Origin: an uncultured Pelagibacteraceae bacterium
Lineage (GTDB): Bacteria > Pseudomonadota > Alphaproteobacteria > Pelagibacterales > Pelagibacteraceae
DNA length: 64,000 nt
NCBI GenBank assembly: GCA_902582165.1
Contig: CACHQZ010000002.1
Span: forward strand, 1 to 64,000
Reading direction: 5' to 3'
The notes beneath the pieces are model-generated. The model was not told the origin of the DNA and did no database searches. It saw only the letters and a list, made by a program, of their open reading frames with translations. Shown here one piece after another: positions 39,433 through 49,613 of the stretch. Each line of letters opens with the position of its first letter. Position 1 is the first letter of the stretch. The position numbers and the translations under genes are program-made.

Positions 39433-41240
39433 TGTCAGATATTAAAAGAATACGTAATTTCTCTATAATTGCGCATATTGATCATGGAAAATCAACAATT
39501 GCAGACAGAATAATTCATAAATGTGGAGGTTTAACTGACCGTGAAATGAAACAACAGGTTCTAGACTCAATGGATATTGAAAGAGAGCGAGGAATAACTA
39601 TTAAAGCTCAGACCGTGAAATTAAATTATAAAGCAAAAGACGGTTATAACTATTTATTAAATATAATAGATACCCCGGGTCACGTAGATTTCGGTTATGA
39701 AGTAAGTCGATCATTATCGGCTTGTGAAGGATCTCTTTTAATTGTAGATAGCACACAAGGTGTGGAAGCCCAAACTCTAGCAAATGTTTATCAAGCTCTT
39801 GAAATTAATCATGAGGTTATTCCAATACTAAACAAAATTGATTTGCCTGCATCTGACCTAGACAAAACAAAAAAAGAAATCGAAGATGTCGTAGGTATAG
39901 ATACTTCTAATGCGATTTCTTGTTCTGGAAAAACAGGCGAAGGAATAGAGGATATATTAGAGGCAATAGTTAAAAAATTACCCTCTCCATCTGGCCAGTC
40001 TGAAGAAAGATTAAAGTGCTTACTTGTAGATAGTTGGTACGATAGTTATCTAGGAGTAGTGATTTTAGTACGTGTTATTAATGGAAAACTAAAAAAAAAC
40101 ATGAAGATTAAACTTATGTCAAATAACCAAGAATATATAATCGAAAAAGTTGGAGTCTTTACTCCTAAACCTAATGATATAAGTGAACTTAATGCTGGTG
40201 AAATAGGATTTATAATTACTGGTATAAAATCATTGTCAGAAACTAAAGTTGGGGACACTATTTGTGACTCAGCAGACCCGATAAACGATCCTTTACCTGG
40301 ATTTAAGCCTAGTAAACCAGTTGTCTTTTGCGGTTTATTTCCAGTAGACAGCTCAGAATATCAAAAACTAAAAGACGGTTTAGCAAAATTAAAATTAAAT
40401 GATTCAAGTTTTTCCTACGAACCAGAGTCGTCAAGTGCTTTAGGTTTAGGGTTTAGGTGTGGTTTTCTAGGCTTATTACACCTTGAAATTATAACGGAGA
40501 GACTAGAAAGGGAATTTGATGTTAGTTTGATAACAACAACTCCTGGAGTAATTTATAAAGTTCATAAAATTAAGGGGGAGATTTTAGACTTACAGAACCC
40601 CTCTAATATGCCCGATCCAACAATTATTAGTAAAATTGAAGAGCCTTGGATCAAATCAACTATTATAACTCCTGATGAATATTTAGGTTCAATAATAAAA
40701 ATTTGCCAAGATAAAAGAGGTATTCAAACAAATTTATCCTATTCAGGCACCAGAGCTGTGTTATCTTATGATTTGCCTCTTAATGAAGTGGTATTTGATT
40801 TTAATGATAGACTTAAGTCAGTTTCAAGTGGTTACGCTAGCTTTGATTATGAAATATCTGAATATAGAGAAGGTGATCTTGTTAAATTAGGTATTCTTGT
40901 AAATTCTGAACCAGTTGATGCTTTGGCAATGATTATACATAAAGATTTTGCACAAAAAACAGGGAGGCAAGTTTGTGAGAAGTTAAAAGATCTTATTCCT
41001 AGACATAATTTCATGATTCCTGTTCAAGCAGCGATAGGAGGAAAAATTGTTGCAAGAGAATCGATAAAAGGATTTAAAAAAGATGTATTAACTAAAATTC
41101 ATGGTGGAGGAGCAACTGATAGAAAAAGAAAACTTCTTGAGAAACAAAAGAAAGGAAAAGCAAGGTCTAAACAGTTCGGAAAAGTAGAAATACCTCAAGA
41201 GGCTTTTATCGGAGTTTTAAAAATAAATAAGGAGAGTTAA
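39432..41240 (+). CDS. lepA: elongation factor 4 (LepA)
   Basis: [37 protein letters not shown]-terminal [22 protein letters not shown]. Confidence 0.97.
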   Translation: MSDIKRIRNFSIIAHIDHGKSTIADRIIHKCGGLTDREMKQQVLDSMDIERERGITIKAQTVKLNYKAKDGYNYLLNIIDTPGHVDFGYEVSRSLSACEGSLLIVDSTQGVEAQTLANVYQALEINHEVIPILNKIDLPASDLDKTKKEIEDVVGIDTSNAISCSGKTGEGIEDILEAIVKKLPSPSGQSEERLKCLLVDSWYDSYLGVVILVRVINGKLKKNMKIKLMSNNQEYIIEKVGVFTPKPNDISELNAGEIGFIITGIKSLSETKVGDTICDSADPINDPLPGFKPSKPVVFCGLFPVDSSEYQKLKDGLAKLKLNDSSFSYEPESSSALGLGFRCGFLGLLHLEIITERLEREFDVSLITTTPGVIYKVHKIKGEILDLQNPSNMPDPTIISKIEEPWIKSTIITPDEYLGSIIKICQDKRGIQTNLSYSGTRAVLSYDLPLNEVVFDFNDRLKSVSSGYASFDYEISEYREGDLVKLGILVNSEPVDALAMIIHKDFAQKTGRQVCEKLKDLIPRHNFMIPVQAAIGGKIVARESIKGFKKDVLTKIHGGGATDRKRKLLEKQKKGKARSKQFGKVEIPQEAFIGVLKINKES

Positions 41241-41241
41241 T

Positions 41242-42258
41242 TTGCAGATTAATATTATTACTAGTGAAAAAATATCTCGCAATAAAGGGAACTTTTTTTG
41301 TGATAATATAGAAATAAAAAACATTACAGAAGAATTAAATAATTTTTCAGAAACAATTCTTTTTGGCAATGAAGTAAAAAAGGAAAAATTTCATAAAATA
41401 AATTTAGAAAAAATTGAGATAAGTAATAATATTTTCAGATATTTATTATCAATTTACAAAATTTCACATCTGAAAAATATTGTCTTTTTAGTTATTTCAT
41501 TAACACCCTATACTTTTGTATCAATTTTACTCTTAAAAATACTAAAAAAAAAAACTTTAATTTATTTAAGAAGTGATGGTTTTAAAGAATATTATAAAAA
41601 ATTTGGAAAGATTGGATCAATTATTTATAAAATATTTTTTATGTTAGCAACCAAAAATTCTAATTTAATTACTTGTGGAAAGGATATTTTAAGAGGTAAA
41701 TCAGGGGTAGTAATTATTCCCTCATCTCTCACAGTTAATTGGGAAAAGAATGTTACCTCAGCAAAATTTAACAAATTAAAGATTCTTTATGTGGGAAGAA
41801 TGAGAGTAGAAAAAGGAATTTTTTCTCTAATAAAGTTAATTGAAAAAATTAAAAAAAACATGGAGTTTACTATTGTAGGTAATGATATTGAAATCAATAA
41901 ATTTTCCAACGATAAAAGAATTTCCGTTAAAGGTATTATAAGTAATGAAAAAGAATTAATAAAAATCTATGATGACCACAACATATTTATTTTACCATCT
42001 TTCACTGAAGGATACAGTATGGTGATAGACGAGGCTCTATCAAGATTAAGACCAGTAATTATTTTTGAGGAAATTAAACATATAATTGGAAATAGAAAAG
42101 GTATATTCGTTAGCAAAAGGGATCAAAAAAATCTTTTAAATACTATTAACTATATATCTTCTAATTATGAAACTATCCTAACAGATATTAAGAAAAATAG
42201 TTTTATTTCAAAAAAAAAATTTGTAGAAAATATTTATAAAAACTTGAGTAATTTATAA
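41242..42258 (+). CDS. glycosyltransferase (family 4-like), probable TTG start
   Basis: [24 protein letters not shown] and [25 protein letters not shown]. Confidence 0.8.
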   Translation: MQINIITSEKISRNKGNFFCDNIEIKNITEELNNFSETILFGNEVKKEKFHKINLEKIEISNNIFRYLLSIYKISHLKNIVFLVISLTPYTFVSILLLKILKKKTLIYLRSDGFKEYYKKFGKIGSIIYKIFFMLATKNSNLITCGKDILRGKSGVVIIPSSLTVNWEKNVTSAKFNKLKILYVGRMRVEKGIFSLIKLIEKIKKNMEFTIVGNDIEINKFSNDKRISVKGIISNEKELIKIYDDHNIFILPSFTEGYSMVIDEALSRLRPVIIFEEIKHIIGNRKGIFVSKRDQKNLLNTINYISSNYETILTDIKKNSFISKKKFVENIYKNLSNL

Positions 42259-42265
42259 ATAAAAA

Positions 42266-42355
42266 GGAGAGGTGGCCGAGTGGTTGAAGGCGCACGCTTG
42301 GAAAGCGTGTAAACGGGAAACCGTTTCGAGGGTTCGAATCCCTCTCTCTCCGCCA
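42266..42355 (+). tRNA. tRNA-Ser(GGA)
   Basis: GGAGAGGTGGCCGAGTGGTTGAAGG...TTGGAAA anticodon loop, long variable arm, GGTTCGAATCC, encoded CCA. Confidence 0.96.
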
Positions 42356-42372
42356 TTCATTATCCACATACA

Positions 42373-42451
42373 ACTATAAAGAGTTTAAGTATATAGTCCG
42401 AATCAATTAAGTTACAGTTAAGGGCAGCGGAGGGAGACTGAAGCTGCCTTT
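42373..42451. ncRNA. candidate structured RNA element (two hairpins, GC-rich core)
   Basis: ACTATA/TATAGT (42373-42378/42392-42397) and AAGGGCAGC/GCTGCCTTT (9 bp, one G-U; 42420-42428/42443-42451) in an otherwise very AT-rich intergenic region. Confidence 0.3.
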
Positions 42452-42456
42452 GCTAT

Positions 42457-43194
42457 TCATACCCTTTTAATTCCGATCACTTTTAGTTTAGCAGTTCGTT
42501 CAATTCTTTTAATTGTTTGATTTATATCCATGATAACAGTCTTTTTCATTGGTCCGTAAGCATGAATTAATTTTTTATTAGATAAAGCTATTGCAACGTG
42601 ACCTTTCCAATAAATAATATCGTTTTTTTTTATATTCTTTAATTTAATATTTTTTCTAAAATACTTAACTTGATCTTTAGCATCTCGAGGGCAAAATTTA
42701 TTATTGAAATTTAAAAAAAGTTGAACAAGTGCTGAGCAATCAATACCCTTAAACGATTTTCCACCCCATTTATATTTAATATTTTTAAAAGAGGTTATTT
42801 TTCTAAAAAGATTTTTTTCCTTATATGAAATAGGTTTTACGTCATTTTTTTTTATCCATCCGTTTTGAAACTTGAAATATTTTGAATTTTTTCCAGTGAC
42901 TTTTATTTTAGAAGCAAAAGAAATTTCATTTTTTTTAATTTTATTAGGAAATTTAAAAATCTTTGCTTTTAAAGTATCAACTTTATGGGTAGGTTTCAAA
43001 AAATTAGAATATTTTTTATTTAATATATAACCTTTATAATTATCTTCTATAATTTTTATTTTAAGCCATTTTTTTGATCTTTTAGATATAGAAAAGCTAT
43101 CGCCATAAATCATCTGTGTAACTATCTCAGATTTCACTGAAGGTTTCTTATGTAAGTTTATAGTTGAGAAATTATTTGTAAAATATTTAGTCAT
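42457..43194 (-). CDS. SH3-NlpC/P60 family peptidase
   Basis: YKWGGKSFKGIDCSALVQLFL (catalytic Cys) and KKNDIIYWKGHVAIAL (His); N-terminal SH3-like repeats. Confidence 0.88.
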   Translation of the reverse strand: MTKYFTNNFSTINLHKKPSVKSEIVTQMIYGDSFSISKRSKKWLKIKIIEDNYKGYILNKKYSNFLKPTHKVDTLKAKIFKFPNKIKKNEISFASKIKVTGKNSKYFKFQNGWIKKNDVKPISYKEKNLFRKITSFKNIKYKWGGKSFKGIDCSALVQLFLNFNNKFCPRDAKDQVKYFRKNIKLKNIKKNDIIYWKGHVAIALSNKKLIHAYGPMKKTVIMDINQTIKRIERTAKLKVIGIKRV

Positions 43195-44560
43195 TTAATT
43201 TAAGTTTATTTCTTATCACGTAAAGAAATATAAGGGATGGTATCACCATTAAAGCTGTAAATATAAAAAAAATACCCCAGTCACCATTTAACCAATCAAC
43301 TAAAGCTCCAGACGATGCTGCTAAAGTTGTTCGTCCTGCTGTTCCGATGGATGCTAATAAAGCATATTGAGTTGCTGTGTAAGTTCTATCTACCAGCATC
43401 GAAATGAAAGCAACAAACGCAACTGTGGCAAAGGCTGCTGCCATATCGTCAAATATAACAGCTATAGCAAATAATAGCTCAGATTTACCTGACCAAGCCA
43501 ATAAAGAAAAAAGTAAATTCGTAGAGGCCATTAATATTCCTGAAACAAACATAGCTTTTATCACACCAGATCTAATAGCTAACAAACCACCTAGCAGAGT
43601 AAAAATTACTGTAGTTAACCATCCAAGACTTTTGGAATACAATGCTATATCTGTCTTAGTAAAACCAATTTCCTTATAGAAAATTACTGACATTCTACCA
43701 AGAAAAGCCTCCCCGATTTTAAAAAGAAAAATAAAAGCTAATATTGCTAAAGCAATATTAAAACCATTTTTTTTAAAAAAGCTTATAATAGGGCCTGCAA
43801 CTGTTCCAGTAAGCCATGCAGTAGTTTTTGTTAAAAGGTTTGAAGTACCTAATTTATCTTCAATCATTTTTTCAGTTCTTTTTTGAAACTCACTTCTATC
43901 TGTTTGTAAAGCTTCGTTTACAAACATTAAACCAATGTTGCAGGCTATAATTAGAGCTCCTAGAACAAGAAAAGTTAATTGCCAATAATTTTCAAAACCA
44001 AAATTTTGAAAGAATTCTGCTGATGTAAGGGCCACTACACCGCCTAACTTATATCCAGTCCACCAACCTACCACTGCCATTGCTGCACCAGCTTGCATAG
44101 ATTTTCCCTCGTTCTCCCCAATTTGTTCAATTCTTAATGCATCGACAGTTATATCTTGTGTAGCCGAGGCAATAGCAATTATAAGTCCAATACTTATTAC
44201 CAATGCCAAATTTGTAGACGGTTCAATAAAACTCCAAAAAATTAAACTAATTAGTATGATAGTTTGCATTAAAACAATCCATCCACGCCTATGACCAATT
44301 TTATTTGTTAACCAAGGAATTCTTACTCTATCTATAATTGGAGCCCATAAATAATTGAAAGCATAAACTGCAAAAATTAATCCAGCCCATCCTATAGTAC
44401 TTCTACTTAAACCATCTTCTTTCAACCAAAGACTTAGACTGCTTCCAATAATTACCCAGGGAAAACCACTTATCGCACCAAGCAATAATATTTTTATCAT
44501 TCTACTATCAAAATAAACAGAGAATGTTTCAGCAAGTGTTTGTTTTTTATATATTTCCAT
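43187..44560 (-). CDS. AmpG-like MFS transporter
   Basis: 12-TM MFS; MIKILLLGAISGFPWVIIGSSLSLWLKEDGLSRSTIG; ATQDITVDALRIE. Confidence 0.85.
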   Translation of the reverse strand: MEIYKKQTLAETFSVYFDSRMIKILLLGAISGFPWVIIGSSLSLWLKEDGLSRSTIGWAGLIFAVYAFNYLWAPIIDRVRIPWLTNKIGHRRGWIVLMQTIILISLIFWSFIEPSTNLALVISIGLIIAIASATQDITVDALRIEQIGENEGKSMQAGAAMAVVGWWTGYKLGGVVALTSAEFFQNFGFENYWQLTFLVLGALIIACNIGLMFVNEALQTDRSEFQKRTEKMIEDKLGTSNLLTKTTAWLTGTVAGPIISFFKKNGFNIALAILAFIFLFKIGEAFLGRMSVIFYKEIGFTKTDIALYSKSLGWLTTVIFTLLGGLLAIRSGVIKAMFVSGILMASTNLLFSLLAWSGKSELLFAIAVIFDDMAAAFATVAFVAFISMLVDRTYTATQYALLASIGTAGRTTLAASSGALVDWLNGDWGIFFIFTALMVIPSLIFLYVIRNKLKLND

Positions 44561-44563
44561 GAA

Positions 44564-46012
44564 TTAATTTCTCCAAAAAGATGGAAAGAAAAGTACTAGG
44601 ACAGCAAATAATTCTAATCTTCCGAGCAACATACCTGTTGCTAAAATCCATTTTGATAAATCTGGCAAACTTTTGTAATTTCCATCAGGTCCAATTATCT
44701 CACCTAATCCAGGTCCAACATTAGAAATCGAACTTGCAGCGCCAGATATTGCAGTTACAAAATCTAATCCACTTATAGAAAGAAGCATAGCAATAATTAG
44801 AAAAATAAATAAAAAAGAAAAAATAAAAATAATTACAGATCTTATAAAATCATCCGAAATTTTTTGATTATTATATTTTGTTATAATTATACTATTTGGA
44901 TAAATTAATTTCCTTACTTGGTTTTTAAGAAAAATTAAAAGCATTTGTAGTCTAAAAATTTTTATACCACATGCTGTTGAGCCAGCACATCCACCAATAA
45001 ACATCAAAAATAAGAAAAAAATTAAAGAAAATTTTCCCCATAGACCAAAGTCATCTGTGACGTAACCCGTGCCCGATAAAATAGAAATAACATTAAACGA
45101 AGAAATTCTTATTTTTTCAAATAAATTACTTTCATAATTAATAAATAATAAGTAAAGGAACATAACCAATATTGAAAAAGCTAATAAATAAACTAAACCC
45201 TTTATTTGTACATCTTGAAAAAATATTTTTTTATTTCCTTGAGAAAATTTTAGATAAGAGATGAAAGGTATACTGCCTAAAATAATAAATAAACTTGCAA
45301 TAATTTCAATGTTTGGATTTTTAAAAAAACCTATCGAGTCATTATGGGTTGAAAAACCACCTGTCGCTATAGTTGTCATTGCGTGACAAATGCTATCAAA
45401 TACTGTCATTCCAAATATCCAATAAAAAAAACCACAAAATAGTGTAAGAATTATGTAAGTTGAAATTATAATAGCGGCAACTTCGATTGTTCTTGGTAAA
45501 ATTTTTTCAGTGCTATCTGGACCTTCCATTTTAAAAAGCTGCATTCCACCTACTTTTAACAAGGGCAAAATTGTTATAGCCATTACAACAATACCAATTC
45601 CACCTAGCCATTGCATGATAGCTCTCCATAATAAGATGCTTTTAGGACTATTATCCAAGTCAGATATAATAGTTGCACCAGTAGTAGTTATGCCTGACAT
45701 ACTTTCAAAAAAAGCATCACTAAATGAAAATGTTTGACTTGATAACACAAAAGGAAGGCTTCCGAAAATCGCAACAGTTACCCAAGCAAGAGTTGAGAAT
45801 AAAAAAGTTTGTCTAAGGCTTAATCTTAAATCTTTTTCTAGATTTGCTAATACACATAAAATACCAATAAAAATTGTTACAAAAGAGGACGAGATAAAGC
45901 TGTGGCTATTCTCACTATATATAATTTGCATAGAATATGGCGCTAGCATTGAGAGCCCCAAAACAATGAGTAGTACGCCGATTAAGAAAAAAACTGTTTT
46001 GTTACTGTTCAT
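44564..46012 (-). CDS. trkH: TrkH-type potassium uptake protein
   Basis: FFESMSGITTTGATII, MTTIATGGFSTHNDSIGF, GGCAGSTACGIKIFR, GAASSISNVGPGLG pore loops. Confidence 0.93.
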   Translation of the reverse strand: MNSNKTVFFLIGVLLIVLGLSMLAPYSMQIIYSENSHSFISSSFVTIFIGILCVLANLEKDLRLSLRQTFLFSTLAWVTVAIFGSLPFVLSSQTFSFSDAFFESMSGITTTGATIISDLDNSPKSILLWRAIMQWLGGIGIVVMAITILPLLKVGGMQLFKMEGPDSTEKILPRTIEVAAIIISTYIILTLFCGFFYWIFGMTVFDSICHAMTTIATGGFSTHNDSIGFFKNPNIEIIASLFIILGSIPFISYLKFSQGNKKIFFQDVQIKGLVYLLAFSILVMFLYLLFINYESNLFEKIRISSFNVISILSGTGYVTDDFGLWGKFSLIFFLFLMFIGGCAGSTACGIKIFRLQMLLIFLKNQVRKLIYPNSIIITKYNNQKISDDFIRSVIIFIFSFLFIFLIIAMLLSISGLDFVTAISGAASSISNVGPGLGEIIGPDGNYKSLPDLSKWILATGMLLGRLELFAVLVLFFPSFWRN

Positions 46013-46105
46013 TAAAAATGAGATTATTTAAATAGTTTTAAAATTCAACTTAATATGACGTAATTATATCTGTATTTTGCATATAAAATTTAATAAACCA
46101 TTATT

Positions 46106-47674
46106 ATGTTAGATAATAACCTAGTTCAATCTACTTCATCTTGGCCATTTGTTGAAATTAGAAAGCTATTAAAAGATAGAAAAGATATAATAAAAAAAAA
46201 AGGTAGAATAACTTTCCAGACTGGTTATGGGCCAAGTGGATTACCGCATATAGGTACTTTTGGCGAGGTTGCTAGGACCACTATGATGATTAATGCTCTT
46301 AATCATATAGAAAAAATAAATCATGAACTTATTACTTTTTCTGATGACATGGATGGTCTAAGAAAAGTCCCGGATAATATTCCTAACGATCAAGTTTTAA
46401 AAGAAAATTTGGGAAAACCTTTAACAAATATTCCAGATCCATTTAAAAAATTTAATAGTTTTGGTGAACATAACAACGAAATGCTAAAAAAATTTTTAAA
46501 TAAATTTAAGTTTAAATTTACTTTTAAAAGTTCAACAGAAAATTATAAAAATGGTGTCTTTAATAATTCGCTGATAAGAGTTGCAGAAAAATATGAAGAT
46601 ATAATGAATATTATTTTACCGACTTTACGAGAGGAAAGAAGAAAAACATATTGTCCATTTTTACCGATATGCCCAAAAACAGGTAAGGTGTTGGAAATAC
46701 CATTATTAGAAATAAACAATACAACTGGAAAGGTAGTTTTTGACAATAAAGGAGAAAAAATAGAGACAAGTATTTTAGATGGTGAATGTAAATTACAATG
46801 GAAAGTTGATTGGGCCATGAGATGGTTCGCTTTTGATGTTGATTTTGAAATGTACGGCAAAGATTTAACCGAAAGTGCTATTTTATCCAATAAGATTTGT
46901 AAAACTCTCGGAAAAAATCCTCCAAACGGTTTCGCTTATGAACTTTTTTTAGACGAAAAAGGAGAAAAAATTTCTAAATCAAAAGGAAATGGAATTTCTA
47001 TTGATCAGTGGTTGAGATATGCTTCACCGGAAAGCTTGTCTTTATATATGTATCCAAATCCAAAAAGAGCCAAAAAACTTTATGCGGAGGTTGTGCCTAA
47101 AACAGTTGATGATTATTTAACAGGCATTGAAAAATATTCAAGTCAAAAAGAAAAAGATCAAATTTTAAATCCTGTTTGGCATGTTCATAATGGAAACCCA
47201 CCAGCAGAAAAAATCATAATGCCTTTTTCAATGTTGTTAAACTTAGTTGGGTCTAGCAATGCTGATAATAAAGAAGTTTTGTGGAGGTTCATAAATAGAT
47301 TTCATCAAGAGATTAAACCTAAAGATTATCCAATTTTAGATGGATTAACTGAGTATGCTATAAATTATTTTAAAGACAAAGTTGAGCCAAATAAAAAATT
47401 TAAAAAGCCTTCATCAAATGAGAGGAAGGCTTTAGAAAATCTTGTTAAAAAATTATCTGAAATTAAACAAAACTTAACACCCGAGGAAATACAAACTATT
47501 GTTTATGCAATTGGTAAAAAAAATGGGTATGAACAAAATCTAAGAGATTGGTTTAAATTAATTTACGAAGTTGTATTTGGAGAAGAAAATGGTCCTAGAA
47601 TGGGTTATTTTGTCAGCTTCTTTGGATTAAAAGAGACAATTGATTTAATGAAAGATAAAATAAGTAAAAATTAA
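46106..47674 (+). CDS. lysK: class I lysyl-tRNA synthetase
   Basis: GYGPSGLPHIGTFGEVART (HIGH) and GEKISKSKGNGISIDQWL (KMSKS-like). Confidence 0.93.
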   Translation: MLDNNLVQSTSSWPFVEIRKLLKDRKDIIKKKGRITFQTGYGPSGLPHIGTFGEVARTTMMINALNHIEKINHELITFSDDMDGLRKVPDNIPNDQVLKENLGKPLTNIPDPFKKFNSFGEHNNEMLKKFLNKFKFKFTFKSSTENYKNGVFNNSLIRVAEKYEDIMNIILPTLREERRKTYCPFLPICPKTGKVLEIPLLEINNTTGKVVFDNKGEKIETSILDGECKLQWKVDWAMRWFAFDVDFEMYGKDLTESAILSNKICKTLGKNPPNGFAYELFLDEKGEKISKSKGNGISIDQWLRYASPESLSLYMYPNPKRAKKLYAEVVPKTVDDYLTGIEKYSSQKEKDQILNPVWHVHNGNPPAEKIIMPFSMLLNLVGSSNADNKEVLWRFINRFHQEIKPKDYPILDGLTEYAINYFKDKVEPNKKFKKPSSNERKALENLVKKLSEIKQNLTPEEIQTIVYAIGKKNGYEQNLRDWFKLIYEVVFGEENGPRMGYFVSFFGLKETIDLMKDKISKN

Positions 47675-48720
47675 TGTTTTCAATTTTAAGACCTTATATA
47701 TTTTCGTTAGACCCTGAGGTAGCACACGATTTAGCTATAAAATCTTTGAAAGTAAATATTTTTCCAAAAAGTTTTTTTAAAGTAGAAAGTGAGGAAATGC
47801 TTGAAACTAATCTTTTAGGAAAAACAATTTCAAACCCAATTGGTTTAGCAGCTGGTTTTGATAAAAGTGCTGAAGTTTATAACTCCCTTTTTAAATTTGG
47901 CTTTGGTTTTATTGAAGTGGGCACTGTTACTCCAAAACAACAATTAGGAAATCCAAAACCAAGAATTTTTAGGCTAGAAAAAGACCATGCGCTTATTAAT
48001 CGTCTAGGGTTTAATAATCATGGGTCAGAAACTGTGTCAAAAAGAATATCGAGCAATCGGCCTGATGGGTTTTTAGGAATTAATATTGGGCCAAATAAAG
48101 AAACAAAAAATAAAGAAGATGATTATTATATTTGTCTCTCAAGACTTGGAATGTACGCCGGATATGTAACAATTAACATCTCCTCCCCAAACACCGAAGG
48201 TTTAAGAGATTTTCATGGCCAAAGGGAGATGAAAAAACTTTTATCTGGAATAAATAAAATCATAAAAGAAAAAAAAATTGACTGTCCGATAGCAATAAAA
48301 ATATCACCTGATATTAATGATAATGAAATAAGCAAAATAGTAGAATTAGTAAGCAGCCATAAAATACAAAGTATAATAGTTTCTAATACAACAGACGGCA
48401 ATCGTGATAATCTTTCTGATATAAAAAGACATGAAGTTGGCGGTTTATCAGGACAACCTCTTAAAGATATTTCAACAAACCTAATTAAAAAATTCTATAA
48501 AGAAACCAAGGGTAGCATTAAGATAATAGGAGTAGGCGGAGTGGACTCTGGAGAAAGTGCTTTTGAAAAAATAACTGCAGGTGCTAATGCAGTACAACTT
48601 TACACAGGTATGGTCTATAAAGGGCCAGGAATTGTTAAAGAGATTAAAAAAGACTTAATATCAATTCTAAAAAAGGAAAATCTTAAAAATGTTAGTGAAG
48701 CAGTTGGAATTAACGCTTGA
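47674..48720 (+). CDS. pyrD: dihydroorotate dehydrogenase (quinone)
   Basis: NPIGLAAGFDKSAEVYN, GTVTPKQQLGNPKPRIFRL, INISSPNTEGLRDFH. Confidence 0.95.
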   Translation: MFSILRPYIFSLDPEVAHDLAIKSLKVNIFPKSFFKVESEEMLETNLLGKTISNPIGLAAGFDKSAEVYNSLFKFGFGFIEVGTVTPKQQLGNPKPRIFRLEKDHALINRLGFNNHGSETVSKRISSNRPDGFLGINIGPNKETKNKEDDYYICLSRLGMYAGYVTINISSPNTEGLRDFHGQREMKKLLSGINKIIKEKKIDCPIAIKISPDINDNEISKIVELVSSHKIQSIIVSNTTDGNRDNLSDIKRHEVGGLSGQPLKDISTNLIKKFYKETKGSIKIIGVGGVDSGESAFEKITAGANAVQLYTGMVYKGPGIVKEIKKDLISILKKENLKNVSEAVGINA

Positions 48721-48761
48721 CCCGAAGGTATACAAGAATTATATAACACCAGGAAAAAATT

Positions 48762-49040
48762 ATGTCTAAAAGATGCGAATTAACAGGAATATCACCTTTA
48801 AAAGGTCATAACGTAAGTCACGCCAAAAACAAAACTAAAAGACGGTTTTTGCCGAATTTAAAGAAAGTGACTTTTAGAAGTGATATATTAAAAAAGAATA
48901 TAAAGCTTAACGTGGCTAACGCTGCCTTAAGAACAGTCGACTTTAAAGGTGGGCTAGATAAGTTTCTTGAAACAGCAAAGTCTGCAAAATTATCAAAAAA
49001 AGTAAAAAAAATTAAAGCATCTATCTCAGCGAAAATATAA
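48762..49040 (+). CDS. rpmB: 50S ribosomal protein L28
   Basis: MSKRCELTGISPLKGHNVSHAKNKTKRRFLPNLKKVTF. Confidence 0.95.
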   Translation: MSKRCELTGISPLKGHNVSHAKNKTKRRFLPNLKKVTFRSDILKKNIKLNVANAALRTVDFKGGLDKFLETAKSAKLSKKVKKIKASISAKI

Positions 49041-49041
49041 C

Positions 49042-49611
49042 ATGAATTTATATTACAAACTATCAGTTTTGATGGGTGTCATAGTCGTAATATCTAATTA
49101 CTTAGTTCAATTTCCTGTTGAATATTTAGGCTTAGAAGAGATTTTGACTTATGGTGCTTTCAGTTATCCAGTGACTTTTTTAATAACTGACCTAGCCAAT
49201 CGAGCTTATGGAAAAGTGGTAGCAAGAAAAGTAGTATATATTGGTTTTATTATTGGAATATTACTCACAACTTTCGTTTCTACGAATTTTTCTGATATGA
49301 TTTCAATTAGGATCGCAATTGGTTCTGGAGTAGCGTTTTTTATTGCTCAAAATTTAGATGTTCAAATATTTGATCGTTTAAGAAAAAAAAGTTGGTTTGT
49401 TGCTCCACTTATTTCATCTGTGGTAGGATCGGCAATAGATACTTTTTTATTTTTTTCTATAGCTTTCTATTCAACCGGAATTCCGTGGGTGACTTTGGCC
49501 TTTGGAGACTTAATAGTTAAATTACTAATAACAGCTATAATGTTGATTCCTTTCAGAATATTACTTTTTAGAATTAAAGATTTTAAAGATGTGAAAGTTT
49601 CTAGAATTTAG
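49042..49611 (+). CDS. queuosine precursor (VUT/YhhQ-type) transporter
   Basis: ILTYGAFSYPVTFLITDLANRAYGKVVARKVVYIGF; LDVQIFDRLRKKSWFVAPLISSVVGSAIDTFLFFSIAF. Confidence 0.88.
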   Translation: MNLYYKLSVLMGVIVVISNYLVQFPVEYLGLEEILTYGAFSYPVTFLITDLANRAYGKVVARKVVYIGFIIGILLTTFVSTNFSDMISIRIAIGSGVAFFIAQNLDVQIFDRLRKKSWFVAPLISSVVGSAIDTFLFFSIAFYSTGIPWVTLAFGDLIVKLLITAIMLIPFRILLFRIKDFKDVKVSRI

Positions 49612-49613
49612 AT

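Noticed and set aside
43404-43679. 91-aa ORF antisense to the AmpG-like gene
   Set aside because: Shadow ORF within a clear MFS transporter gene
46543-46890. 115-aa ORF antisense to lysS
   Set aside because: Shadow ORF inside a class I lysyl-tRNA synthetase gene
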